DNA of 64,000 nt from Vespula vulgaris (lineage: Eukaryota > Arthropoda > Insecta > Hymenoptera > Vespidae). The stretch spans positions 19,460,812 to 19,524,811 of the forward strand of contig NC_066586.1 of the NCBI RefSeq assembly GCF_905475345.1. Reading direction: 5' to 3'. Below the pieces are notes generated by a model. That model was not told the DNA's origin. It was given only the letters and a program-made list of their open reading frames with translations, and ran no database searches. Shown piece after piece: positions 37,600 to 49,180 of the stretch (position 1 is its first letter; each line of letters begins with the position of its first letter). Position numbers and translations under genes: made by a program.

Positions 37600-39783
37600 A
37601 AAATTGTCGTGACCGCGATAATTCGTTTGCGTAATGCCGCGCGACGGGTGATTCGTAAGCTCCGTTAGGTGCCATATGGCGCCAGCCAGGCAGCGAATCG
37701 AAACCTTCCTTTTGCGTTCGTTCGCCAGAAACCTCCTTCTCGTCCTCCCCCGCTCTCCTTCGAGCCAGACCTCTTTCTTCCTTCTTCCTCTTTTTCTTCC
37801 TTTTATTTTCTTTTATTTTCTTCTTCCGAACGATATCGAGGAAGAAAGAGAGATAAAAAAGAGAAAAAGAATCGAACGAATATACACGTACGTACATACG
37901 TTTCTCTTTCGAGAACGCTACCAAGTGCTCCTTGTTTCGAGTCCGTGAAGCAAAAGAGAAATAAAAAGAGAAAGAGAAAGAGAGAGAAAAGGAGAAAAGA
38001 GCTTGAAATCACACGATGCAAAGGAGCAGGTGATTTGTACGAGGCGCGTTTGGCTTAGTGGGCTATCAGCAAGAGGCAAAAGTTCTACTCGCATGAGGGT
38101 CAGGTGTTCTTGTAGTTTTGAAAGAACTCGACGAATACGTACGAGCGGCTTGGTGTTGCGTCGCATTATGGTCGTTTTTAATTTCCCGATTGAATCGAGC
38201 ACAATGATTTATAGTCGCGCTGAAGAATTTACGATATATAGTTTCTTTTTCAAATAAAAAAAAAAAAAAAAAGAAAAGAAAAGATTTCTACGTGATATCG
38301 TACAGATCAGACATTAGGAGATTACTGTCGATAAAGAGGTCAGGGTAATTTGAAAATTGATTAGAATGTCGAAATCTAGAAAGGACTACGATTACGCGAG
38401 ACTCGAAGCGTAATCGTTCAACGACTCGTTAGTGACCTTTATGAGAAAGCTCGGCAATTTCTCTCGCAATTAGTCCGTGAAATATTACGTCTTCTCAACT
38501 CCAGTGACGATCGAGGGATATACCTACTCTGTTTATCTCTCTCTCTCTCTCGTTCTCTCACTCTCTCTTTCTGTCTTGATTCTTCGGTGCAGCCTGCTAG
38601 AATCCGAATCACGTTCTCGAGCGACGGATGTTTCCGGTGTTTAGGAGAATCATTTTGGCTCGAAGCACCACCTGCCACCACTAATTGCCAGCATTTACGA
38701 CGCCTCGTTCTCGATTTGCTCGCTGATAATATTCCGCCCAGTGTCAGAAATCGGTCGCTTCTTCGTCTTATTACGTGAAGTTTCTTCTTTGAATCCGAAT
38801 CTTTCGAGTTACCATAGAGATTGATTTATCCTTTAGCGGTATCTAAATGTTCCTTTCTAATTTCTCTCGTATAATTCCAGCGTTGATTCAATTTCGAGAG
38901 TGAATAATCGTCCACGAAAAAAGGATATATATATATATATAGAAGCAGAGAAAGAGAAAGAAATAGAGATAGAGAAGGACAGACGATTCTGTCAGCAGCT
39001 GATACACCGAAAGCCAAAGGACTTATAATACATAGTCCATAAGGCCGCCATGTGGCTCGTTTATCGAACATTATGCCGTCGCTTGGTGTGCAGTCTGACG
39101 TTGAGCATTTACGTAACATTTTCCACGTCGCGTTATCGCCAGTCCGTAATTCGCATCGCTTGGAACGTATAACTAATCGATCGATTTTATTTTCACGAGT
39201 CTCGCCTTGGACTCTCTTTTGACTCTTTCCGAAGAATCATTTTCCTTTGCTCGTGATATATCCAGAAGCTCGCGAGGGAAGGGAATAATAAAAGAAAAAT
39301 GATTCGCGCGATCGCAGCTGGCAGGTACGAATTAAAAGAATTATTTCGTGGCGGACACAAAAGAGGCAAGACTCGATCACGAAACAAAGACGTTGCCGGG
39401 CTTGGCCGAGGTAATTATTTTCAGCGGGTCATTTGTCGATACGTCTCTGACTCCTCGTCTCAATTCGCGATCATTAACATCTTTATCTGGTGATCTACGA
39501 GGAAGGGGCGGCCCTTGAAATTTCACCGGCAACCCCTCGCCATCGTTGAGTTCCTCGTCGCGTCAGGTGCAAAGCTACTACGAAGGTGAAGGAGCTCTTG
39601 CCACCCTCTCCCTCTCTCTCTCTCTCTCTCTCTCCCTCTATGTGTGCTCGGGTATTATGGGATATTATGACGTACGTATATGTTGAGTTTCGTGTCTTGG
39701 TGTGTGTATATAGTAGCACGCGCCGGAACCGGAAGCTGAGCGAGCACGCGAGCAGAGTTGCGCTTCGTGTGCACACAAGCTCG

Positions 39784-39866
39784 TAATAATAATAATGGCA
39801 GTATAGTAGTAGTAGTTGTTGTTGTAGTAGTAGTAGTAGTAGTAGTCGTCGTCGTCGTCGTCGTCA
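39784..39866. repeat. Graded trinucleotide repeat TAA-TAG-TTG-TAG-TCG
   Basis: Consecutive blocks of TAA, TAG, TTG, TAG and TCG units in one phase, each block differing from its neighbour by one or two bases. Confidence 0.95.
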
Positions 39867-40100
39867 GATGCCATCGCGCCAGGAAATTAGGGTGAAAAGA
39901 TCGAGGGAGAAAAAGAAGGAATTTGCATTTACGTGCTGCATGCCCGAATACGAGCGTCTCGCCAATTTTCGTTGTGCCGAATCGATATCCACGGCTTTCA
40001 CCTTGATTCAAACTCGCACCTGCGACTCTCCTTGCGAATTGTCGTACGAGAGAGTTCGTTAATTAACGAGAATTGTGTTAATCGATTTTGCTCGTCGAAT

Positions 40101-40138
40101 CGTCGTCGTCGTCGTCGTCGTCGTCGTCCTCGTCGTCA
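40101..40138. repeat. (CGT)n microsatellite
   Basis: CGT units with one CCT variant, followed by a T-rich stretch. Confidence 0.95.
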
Positions 40139-43100
40139 TTATTTTTTTTTTCTTTTTTTTTCTTTTCGTATTTTCGTTTTCTCGTACGAACGAGGATGTT
40201 CTTCTCGCCGTCCATTCGTGTTAACCGTTCTTTCAACATTTTCGAAGATGACCAAGGACGAATATTAGCGAATAGCTCGGCAATTCTATGAATTCCGAGT
40301 AAAACCACGAAACAAGCGTGATTTATTTCTTAACGATCTTTACGCAACACGCAGTGAATATATACGTGTTTGTTAGACATGTATAATATGCCAAACGTAA
40401 CCGGTGTGTTTCTCTTCGAAATCCTATCGCAGATATATCTCATTATGGTGGATAATCGAGGCGAAAAAGGGAGTAACAATAGAAGGAAGACGTCGTTTAT
40501 TCGTCTCGTCGAATCCCACGGTTCTTCAAATTATTCTCTCTTTCGAAATCAACGAATGTATTCGCACGAAAGCGACCGATCTACCGCGATCCGATCCACG
40601 CGAGCAGACATATATATATATAGATATATATACGAGTATCATTTCTAAAGAATACCGACTTGATCATACCATATAGTTATCTCGCAAATAAGAGTTATTT
40701 TTCGTGATCGTTAAGAATCAAGGTCATCCAAAAATCGGAATACTTAATGAATTCAAGATTTTTCTTTCTAGCTTCTCTCATAATCATTGCATCGAATCGA
40801 ACGAAAGGAATAAAACGTTTATCGAACGCGTGCCTTCGAAAGAGAGGAAATAAAAAAGGAAAGAAAGAGTGAGAAATTGAGAGAGCGAGAGAGAGAGAGA
40901 GAGAAGAAAGAACAGAAAGCAGGGTATTCCCTTGCGCAATGCTCGGTTATCCGATCTTGAAGCGAGCGATGCGATCGTCGGTTCCTCGTGTAAACACCTG
41001 TACCGTTAATAATCGGGAATTTCTGGTCGTTATCGAACGTCGGCGTTCGGATACCGTCGGCTTATTTGCCATTATTGCGTTACACCACATCGCGGCCTAC
41101 CGAGCAGCTACGTACCTACAGGTGTTGCTTTTAATTTCAAGGAGACTCGCGGCTATCGTTTACGCGGAAGGAAGGTGTTTAAGTCGTTTCGTCCGTATCC
41201 GCGTTGCATTCGATGGAACTATGTATCCGTAAACTCACTTGCGTTCTCTTTAGGATACCACTTTGCTGTTTCTCAGTTGTTTCTTCGTAGATTCCGATAT
41301 GGAAAGGAATTTTCTATGGGGAGATTTTATGGAATGTTTAGACGGAGCTATTCTTTTTACACGTACTTATCTACGAACAGGAAGGGAAGGGATATTATTT
41401 GAATAGGTTATTTATTGGAAGATTTTCTACTAAAAGCTATTAGATTTTCTTCTTATTTCCATTCGTAATCTTACTTTCTATTTTTAGTATCGTTATTTCT
41501 ATCGAACGCCTGGCCGTTATTTAATGTTCGAGCAAAACGTTATACGGGCCGGTTTACGATTCATCGGCTACTCATGTATTTCCGTTTTACACCTGACGTT
41601 CTTGCTAACGTAAAAGGCAACTCGTAATTCAAGCGATGTGTTTTCCTTCGTAATACAGGAAATCTTTCGAGGAAAGAGATCTTTTATTGATAAACACGTT
41701 GTAATCGTTTACGGAAGAATCGGCAAATGTGCGAGCACGTTTCGCGACGAGCGATAACGATAAACATTTTTTGGAAAAATTTTTCTCGAACCGCATGAAA
41801 TATTACAAAATTGGGAATAAAATTTGCGCGGGATGTCTCTTGTTGGAAATCTCGACCGTGACATTACGAGCACGCGTGACGCGATGGACAAACGATAATA
41901 AAAATCGGTAGCGGTTGGAGCAATCGAGAATGGTTCGATTAGCCGTAAATCCTTCCTGTAACAGACGCGAACCGAACTATTTCGTTTTAATGGCCGAACG
42001 ATATTGCTTTCGTGAACGTCGGCCGGATGTGGGTCAGATGTCATGTGGGCGACCCCTATACACGCGAGGCCAACGGTAGTAACGCGACAGACGTACCACA
42101 CCGCATAGCACGTTGCTCGAATCAAGTTGACCCAACTCTCCCACTCTCTCTCTCTCTCTCTCTCTGGATTACAACGCGCAAAGGCTGCTGCCGCTGTTGG
42201 CCGCAGGTGAAGCAGATACACCTGGCGCGCGAACAGACCGTCTTAATTAATAAGAATCGCGTATCGTCTTGCTATCGGGCCCGATGCTCGAGCTTACGCG
42301 CGATTTCCGGCTCGGTCTTTCCGACCTTTTCGAAACGACTTTACCGTCCGATCGAATCGGTTACGCCTCGATGTCTTAATCGATATAAATCGATCGTACT
42401 GTTCCTTCCTTCCTTCCTTCCTTTCTTCCTTCTCCTTCGATCATGGCAAGAATATTCATCGGTTATTCCTGTCTCGATGAACGAGCAATATAGGTATGAA
42501 TAATTCCGATGATGCAATCGTTTTTCCGACGATGATAATCGTTTTACTTTTACTACGGGCAAATGTAACACGTATACATACGTACGTATCTATATATTTA
42601 TCTGTCTACGATTACGAGTCTGTAAAAATAACGTATCGGCGCCAGAACCTTATTATGCAAAGTCTCTCATTTTCTTTTTGTTAGTACGATGCGAGTAGGC
42701 GTTGAAAAAGTCGAAGATACGGGGAATTAGATTCTTTTTTCCTCGTTTTCATTCTTTTTCTTTCTCTCGTCGTCCCCGTCGTCGAGGTGCGCGGTTTTAA
42801 TAGTGATCTCATACGATCATCGTCCTTCGTCGTAAGTTTTAGAAATCGTTGATAAATTACAGTTAAAGAGGGGAAAAGATCGAAGAGCAAACTTTGAGAT
42901 CCCACGTCATTAGGAAGATTCAAAGAAGAAGTTGGTTTCGTGGTTCGAATGAAACTCACCGAGTCACGAAGACTCCTCGTGGCCGTGGTCTCGAAATTAA
43001 AGCTAATCATATAATAAATAAACGAACGACCGTAGGAGTTGCGTCGCTCGAGGAATTCCGCGTTGGCATGATTTCTAACCGTGTGTTCTCCGTTACATAT

Positions 43101-44243
43101 TCGTTCTCTCTCCGACTCTCGAATAATTTTCTTTAAAGTCTACCGTAATTATGTAGGATTTTTAAGTAAAACGACATTGTAAGAAAAGGATTCGGGTTAA
43201 AGAAAAATTTGTTGAATGATTATTATTTAACTCTCTACGTTGTATCAACGTTACTCGTCTGGATCTATTACATCGAGACACCTTATATAGAGAAGAGCCG
43301 TATAATTAGCCACGTCACGGTGAAGTTTATTACTCTTTGCATTCTAATCCGCCATTATTGTACTCGTCTCTTTGCTACTCGTCTCTTTCCTTCTTATGAT
43401 ACTCGATCGTGCATCGATTGTCCGACCTCGAGGTAGAAAAGGAAGAATACGAAGAAGATGAAGAGAGTATACCTCCCAGCGATCCCACGCTCCACGTACG
43501 TTACAAGTTCATCTCCGCCTCCTCTATCCAATTGCACCCGTACATAATGCACGAAGGATCGATATGCACGACCAAATCGAATCGACCTTAATACCATTCA
43601 TTTCCATTTCTTTACTGATTCTCCTTTACATACATATGCAACGCTAGCTATACATTTAACCGTCATAAAACAACAACCCAAAGAAAAATATTCCGCAATT
43701 ACAGTACCATTCCTAACGTAAAAATGAGAGATCGAAATAAAAAAATGCAATCTCTTGCTCCTTGCGTTAGTCCAGCCGAACACGCGCTTGTCTATCGGGT
43801 TGCATATCAAAAGGCACATTTTCAACCCTCGACAAGTTCTCCAAGTTACGATCATCTATCGGATAATTTAAAAATGTTCCTTGCACCTAATCGGTTCTTA
43901 AAAAATAACAACGAACTAGCCTTCGCGAACAAACAAGGATAATGTACGAGTTAATAATTAATCGATATTTTCCGATTAAAAAATCCACTAGGAAGAATCA
44001 GTTAAAAACTTCAAGACAAATGTAGTATAAAAGTCGTACCAAGAACGAATATTCTTTGAACATATTCTCTTCTTCTTCTTCTTCTTCTTCTTGGATCTTC
44101 TTCCTTCCTGAAAGCTGGCGCGATGACGGCGTGTGCCCGCGGGGGCGTTCGAGTCGTGGATCGCGTGCACGAGCTGTGTTTCTCTCTGCAGGTGGAGGAG
44201 ACCTGGAAGGAAGAGCTGTTAGGGTCCTGAGACTTTACCACGA

Positions 44244-44279
<36 letters not shown>

Positions 44280-44942
44280 TCTTTCACCTACTCATTCTCT
44301 CCCTCCCCTTCTCTTTCTCCCTCTTTCCGAAAAAGCCCAAGGGGCAAGTCCTGATGGAAGAGTGCCGGCCAGCAACGCGGGTGTGCGACTTAAACGTGGG
44401 CGGATCTGGATGCGCCTCGGGTGTTTCTCACCCGCATACCTGCCCTACGTACCTATTCTCCCTTTCACTGCTTCTCGTTTTCCTTTTCTTCTTTCTCTCC
44501 TTGCTTCTCTCGAAGGCAATGTACCCTTCTCGCTGTACTAACGAGCACCAGATCTTCCTACGTATTAAAGAAATTTATTGCGAAAATCGTTATACGAATT
44601 TACATCTGCAGTACTTACGAATCGCATTTCTTATTTTCTCTGTTATCTTTACGAGCGTCCATCGCATTTTACGATTCCATCCTGGATTTAATTATTTTCA
44701 AAAAGAATGAACGCCGACGTTGGACGAACACTGCTAAAAGATGGAAATAATTGTAGCGGTCGTGTTTACTCCTGGACCATCTTCCATCGATCACAAAAAT
44801 GGGGAAAAAGGAAGAAAGAGAAAAGAGGTACAAAGGTACACCGTTTTTCGACACGAACGAAGAAGGGCTATCGGCGCATTCCCCGGAAATTACCGTCTAG
44901 AAAGAGGCTCCGTTTACATGCTCGTGTCTCGAAATCGAAATC

Positions 44943-45091
44943 GAAGAAGAAGGAGAAGACGAAGAAGAAGAAAAAGGAGAAGAAGAAAACGATGAAGATG
45001 AAGAAGAAGGAGAAAAAGAAAACGATGAAGATGAAGAAGAAGAAGAAGACGATGAAGACGACGACGAAGGAGAAGAAGAAGAAGAGGACCG
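44943..45091. repeat. Long purine (GAA/GGA/GAT)n tract with internal duplication
   Basis: About 150 bases almost wholly A and G on one strand. A 30-odd-base unit containing aaaacgatgaagatgaagaa is repeated, visible in translation as KKKEKKKTMKM twice. A CTT tract follows at 45347-45416. Confidence 0.9.
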
Positions 45092-45346
45092 TTCGGAAGC
45101 AAGAACGTTTCGTTCGTTGCCCGGAGGATGTTCCCATGAATCGGGGGCGGCTGCTATAAGTAAACTGCTGCCGAGAGATGCTTTTCGATGCGTTAGACCC
45201 TCCGACATTTTTCTTCGACCATTCTTTTCGCTCCTCCGCCATCAGCACCTTTCTCTTACTCGAGGATACTTTGAACATGGATGCGTGTCTTCTTCTTTTA
45301 CTCTCAAACACGTTATTAGGAGAACCCTTTAATAAACCGTCGAGAC

Positions 45347-45380
45347 TTCGTCTTCTTCTTCTCCTCCTACTTCTCCTTCG

Positions 45381-45412
<32 letters not shown>

Positions 45413-45416
45413 TTTC
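45347..45416. repeat. (CTT)n microsatellite
   Basis: CTT/CTC units, pyrimidine-only, in inverted orientation relative to the purine tract at 44943-45091. Confidence 0.9.
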
Positions 45417-47690
45417 GACTCTAGTTTCCGACATTTTTTTGCCGATGGTGCGTCGTCATGCTCTCTCGTCCATCCTTCTCGATTCTTTCCTTCCCATTCC
45501 ATTTCCATTTAAACACGATTCGTTTGAAATCGAGTTACGAACGATGCAATAAAAGCTACTTCGTAAGTCGTAGGCGATAATCACCATCGAATTCACGTTT
45601 CAAAGCAAAACTTGTCCGTTTTTTTTCATGCTCGTTCACGTCAGGCCGTCATTATATGCCGTAATTTCCCGATGGCGACAACCGCCCGCAGAGTTAATTA
45701 CACCTTACTCGTTGCACAATGTCTGTATTCTTATTCCGCACTCGACGTTTTGCACCTTTATGTTCTCAAGATCGTGGAACACATTATAAATAGAAAAGAA
45801 ACAAAAGAAAAAATAAATAAATTGAGCCAAGTCGTCGTTATAGCAGTCGTTGTCGCGTCGTCGTTCACGTCGGCTACGCCGAGAAAATGGCGTGCCGCGA
45901 AAGGTTTTGCGTTTTGTTCGCGCGTTCGCGAACATTGTGCGATCAATTCGCGAACGTAAGAATCAGGGAAGAACACGAATAAGGAGGTCGCTTGAACCCT
46001 CCAGCTTCTGCGAATTTTCCTTTTTTCCTTCTTTTTACACGTCCATTCCGTACCTCGACCTTATGGTTTTCCATTTATGTCTCGCGTTTCTTGCTCGAAT
46101 AGAGCGCGTAAGAAGTACGATTTTCCACGACTTTTGTTTTCCCTTTTGCATCTCTTCTTTCTTTTCTTCGAGCGCACCGACGAATAAAACTCTAGACCGT
46201 TGCAGTATTATAAAAAAGGAAAAGAAACACGAGAAATAATCCATACGGTCCGATGCGGTAGAAAGATCAATAAGAAAGAACGTATAACGTTAGACGTCGC
46301 TTTCCATATTGCCTCGCTCTTTATCTCTTTTCACCTTCGTTGTCTCATCCGCGAACGAGGAGACTCTGCGTCTAACATTCTGTGAATTTGGGTATTAGGT
46401 TCGCAGAGATATAAGAAAGTTCGTGGTGATACGTCGATCTTCGCGTGAGATCCAAGCTAGAGTCTGATCGGACGGACAGGGAAACAGAACGTTTCTCGAT
46501 CCATTGTCGATGATATACGTTTTTCGAGACGAGAGCTTGGAACACGGAGTACGTGTGGTATCGACGAAAAGCATTTCCGACAATCATCGAGCCTCGTAGC
46601 AAGCCTGGAAAGATAGCATCCGGATTATCATGCACGTGCATGTTGACAAAAGAAGTTTAGCTTGTAAAGCTGATTAAACCTTAGTTAATCACAAGGTAAC
46701 AGGGTAGTATGAGACTCGACGAAGCGGCAGTAGTCGATCGCGAGAGGTAACCGACGCGTGCATTCCTTCTTCGCGTGTCTGTTAGCCGGACGAAAGTTTC
46801 TTCGAGCGGGCGGTCCCGCGCGGCAAATTCGAGCCAACTCTCGCTCCTTTAACTTCCTGCTATCCGCGTAATCTCGACATAGCAACTGAATTCAGTACTG
46901 CAATCCGCAAATTCCAGACATTCCTATGATATCGTCTCGACACCGAACAGGACGAATTTTTCATCTCTCGACTCTGTCTAATGTATTTCCTTATTTTTCT
47001 ATTTCTATTTCTCTATTTCTATTTTTCTATTTCTTTCAACTCAAGGAAGATACTACCTACATTGTTTCATTCGAGACATTTTCTTAATACGCCCTCGTGA
47101 AATCGTCCGTGGGAATAACGATATTGCGTGACGTACGAAGTTTATTGTATTTCTCTATGTAAATTTACGCATTTAGAAAATATATATTTTACGAGAAGCT
47201 CGTGGACTCTCGATCACGATGAAATAATTAAACGCGGATGTTATGAGAGAGTAGCAATCTAATTACGACGGAGCACCACTATCCGCGATTCGATAGATTT
47301 CTCACTCCTTTCTTTTTCTTTTTATAATTCTCTTATCTCATCGTAATTTCTACGTTGATAAAACGCTAACGATGGTGATTCGTCGTTGGAAAAATACAAA
47401 TAAATTGGAAATCTTTTCCAAAAATAATTCGTAGGAACGAACGTACAATATGTATATATTATAAATACACGCTAGATACAGATGTAAAGCACGTATATAG
47501 ATGTAAAAATATAAATCCAACGAGCCTAGATAAATAATTGCCATGTTAAAAAATTGATACCACGATGTTTTCCGGTGGAAACGCTAAATGATTCAACAGC
47601 GTCGAGTTTCGACGGACGTCTAAGCGCCACCGATAAGTAGCAGTAAATTCGTGCGTCTCGCGCGAAAGAGTGAAGTAAGGAACGGAGAGG

Positions 47691-48111
47691 CGGCCGGGGT
47701 GGGGGGAACACGTGGGAGTGGCCGTGGTGGGGGAAAGCAGCAGGGTGGGGCGTAACGCGTGATCTCTAAGGCGCGCGATATCAGTGTGTGGACGGCGGGC
47801 GAAGAAGTAGGAGGGAGGAGTTATTTATCGGTCGGTCGGTCGGTCGGTCGGTCGACCATCGTTTAGCTTCTCGGATTTCTATTCTCCTGGCACATCGGTG
47901 GAGCGCCGCAGCGCCACGCGTCACGGCGAGCACCACCGCAACGCAGGGCGCCCCTACGCCGGACACCGCGACGCACTTGCGCCACGTCTTCTTCGTTGTT
48001 ACCTCCTCTCTCTTCTCCACCTCCTGCTCAGTCGTCTGCGGAAGGATAGACGCTAAACCCAGGAATACGAGAAACGAGGATGCACGAAGCGATTACATAA
48101 AAGAGACCTGA
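47691..48111. promoter_or_regulatory. GC-rich block with (TCGG)n and initiator-like site
   Basis: Strikingly GC- and CpG-rich compared with the flanks. On the plus strand, atcagtgtgtgg near 47780 contains the arthropod initiator TCAGTG. A (TCGG)n run follows at 47828-47854, then cgccgcagcgccacgcg and related sequence. It lies about 450 bases beyond the transporter's poly(A) signal. It may be the promoter and first exon of an unseen plus-strand transcript. No coding exon is identified, and the frames on both strands are short. Confidence 0.3.
47828..47854. repeat. (TCGG)n tetranucleotide repeat
   Basis: Six to seven units inside the GC-rich block, ending in the palindrome gtcgac. Confidence 0.95.
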
Positions 48112-48544
48112 ATATATTTCAAATTTCAAAGAAGAAACTTCATTGTTTACTATGTTAAATTCGTTCGTTATAGCTAAACTATCGAACGTTTAAATTGATA
48201 ATACCAGCGCCACTACTCGTTCGCTTTTAGAAATACTATCGTAGTCTTTGTTATCCGTCGATAACGTATCGTCCGATGGAATCGTATCTACTTACGAAAG
48301 CTAACGGATATCGTCCTTATCGACGCTCTCGTAACCTTCCATAGAATCCTATCTCTCGATCGTGAAAACATTTCCTTTCCTCCTGGATAAATATTTCGTC
48401 GAATAATCTTTGTACGTCGAAAATTTGTCTCTTTGTATTTGTCGTTACTTTGTACATATTTTTACATGGCAATGTGTCATGATAATAATAATCGATAACT
48501 ATTACGTCTCGCGATATCATATTGTACTTAACAATGTTTCCAAC

Positions 48545-48550
48545 TTTATT
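48545..48550 (-). terminator. Candidate poly(A) signal of the transporter gene
   Basis: AATAAA on the minus strand (TTTATT on the plus strand), about 180 bases past the stop codon. It is the only exact AATAAA I noticed between the stop and about 48400. It implies a short 3' UTR. The site is chosen by position and motif alone; the cleavage site is not visible. Confidence 0.5.
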
Positions 48551-48731
48551 TTGATTCGTTGAAAGTCATAACGCGTTTACGTTCGTCATGAAAAACAATA
48601 CATCGGGTATATGTACAAGGGTATTTTTTGTTTACTTCTCTATTTAGTTGCGACGTGTTTGCTCGTGATAATAGTCAGTCGATAGATTGAGATTCTTTGG
48701 AAATGTGTGATTCTATACGATTATAACGATA

Positions 48732-49180
48732 TTACGAAAGTGATTTATTGGTCAACGGTTCTCTGTTTTCTGCGTCAGCATCGTTTTCTAAATTTTTCGT
48801 CTTCTTACCGAAACCATTGACTTCCGGAAAATTCCACTTTTGTAATTTTCCTGTGCCAAGGAATGCGAAAGCCAAAGCGCCTATACAGTAAGTAGCCGCG
48901 AGAATCCAAAAAATTATTCTCCAACGTTCATACGTTTGATTTTGATAGGTAATCGAACCAACCATGAAGCTACTCAAAAAGCCACCAAACGAGCTAACCG
49001 TATTGGCTATGCCAAATATTGTTCCGGAAAAATTGGGTGCAATGTCAAGACCGTTTCCGAGATAGCCCGCTGTCACTCCACCGTTTATCGTCAAAGCAAC
49101 GGTAAAAATTGCCACGGACATCGTAGGATCGCGACCAAGGTATGCTTGTACGATCATAAGTAATCCCGGGCTCATCACGG
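48732..49180 (-). CDS. Transporter coding exon 8 (residues 373-521, stop; TM9-TM12 and C-terminal tail)
   Basis: The acceptor is tttcag before CCGTGATGAG and the stop is at 48734-48732. It holds the last four helices, including TINGGVTAGYLGNG and LDIAPNFSGTIFGIANT, then a hydrophilic tail from about residue 490 ending in EPLTNKSLS. The tail is rich in Asn, Glu, Asp and Lys. An acidic stretch before PL could act in sorting, but no classical dileucine signal is present, so that is only a possibility. Confidence 0.95.

Larger units (their letters stand above)
34061..47690. other. Gene-poor, microsatellite-rich segment
   Basis: Resembles the first 32 kb in CpG content and repeats. A GC-rich patch at about 34800-35060 includes a good donor-like site (aacg|gtgagt, about 34928) but no supportable exon. 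Long frames at 34730-35215 (plus) and 41709-42221 (minus) have no family features. Confidence 0.5.

Noticed and set aside
41709..42221. 170-codon open frame on the minus strand
   Set aside because: Begins across a GA repeat (REREREREWE) and shows no family motif.
44707..45159. 150-codon Lys/Glu-rich frame
   Set aside because: Most of it is the translation of the purine microsatellite.
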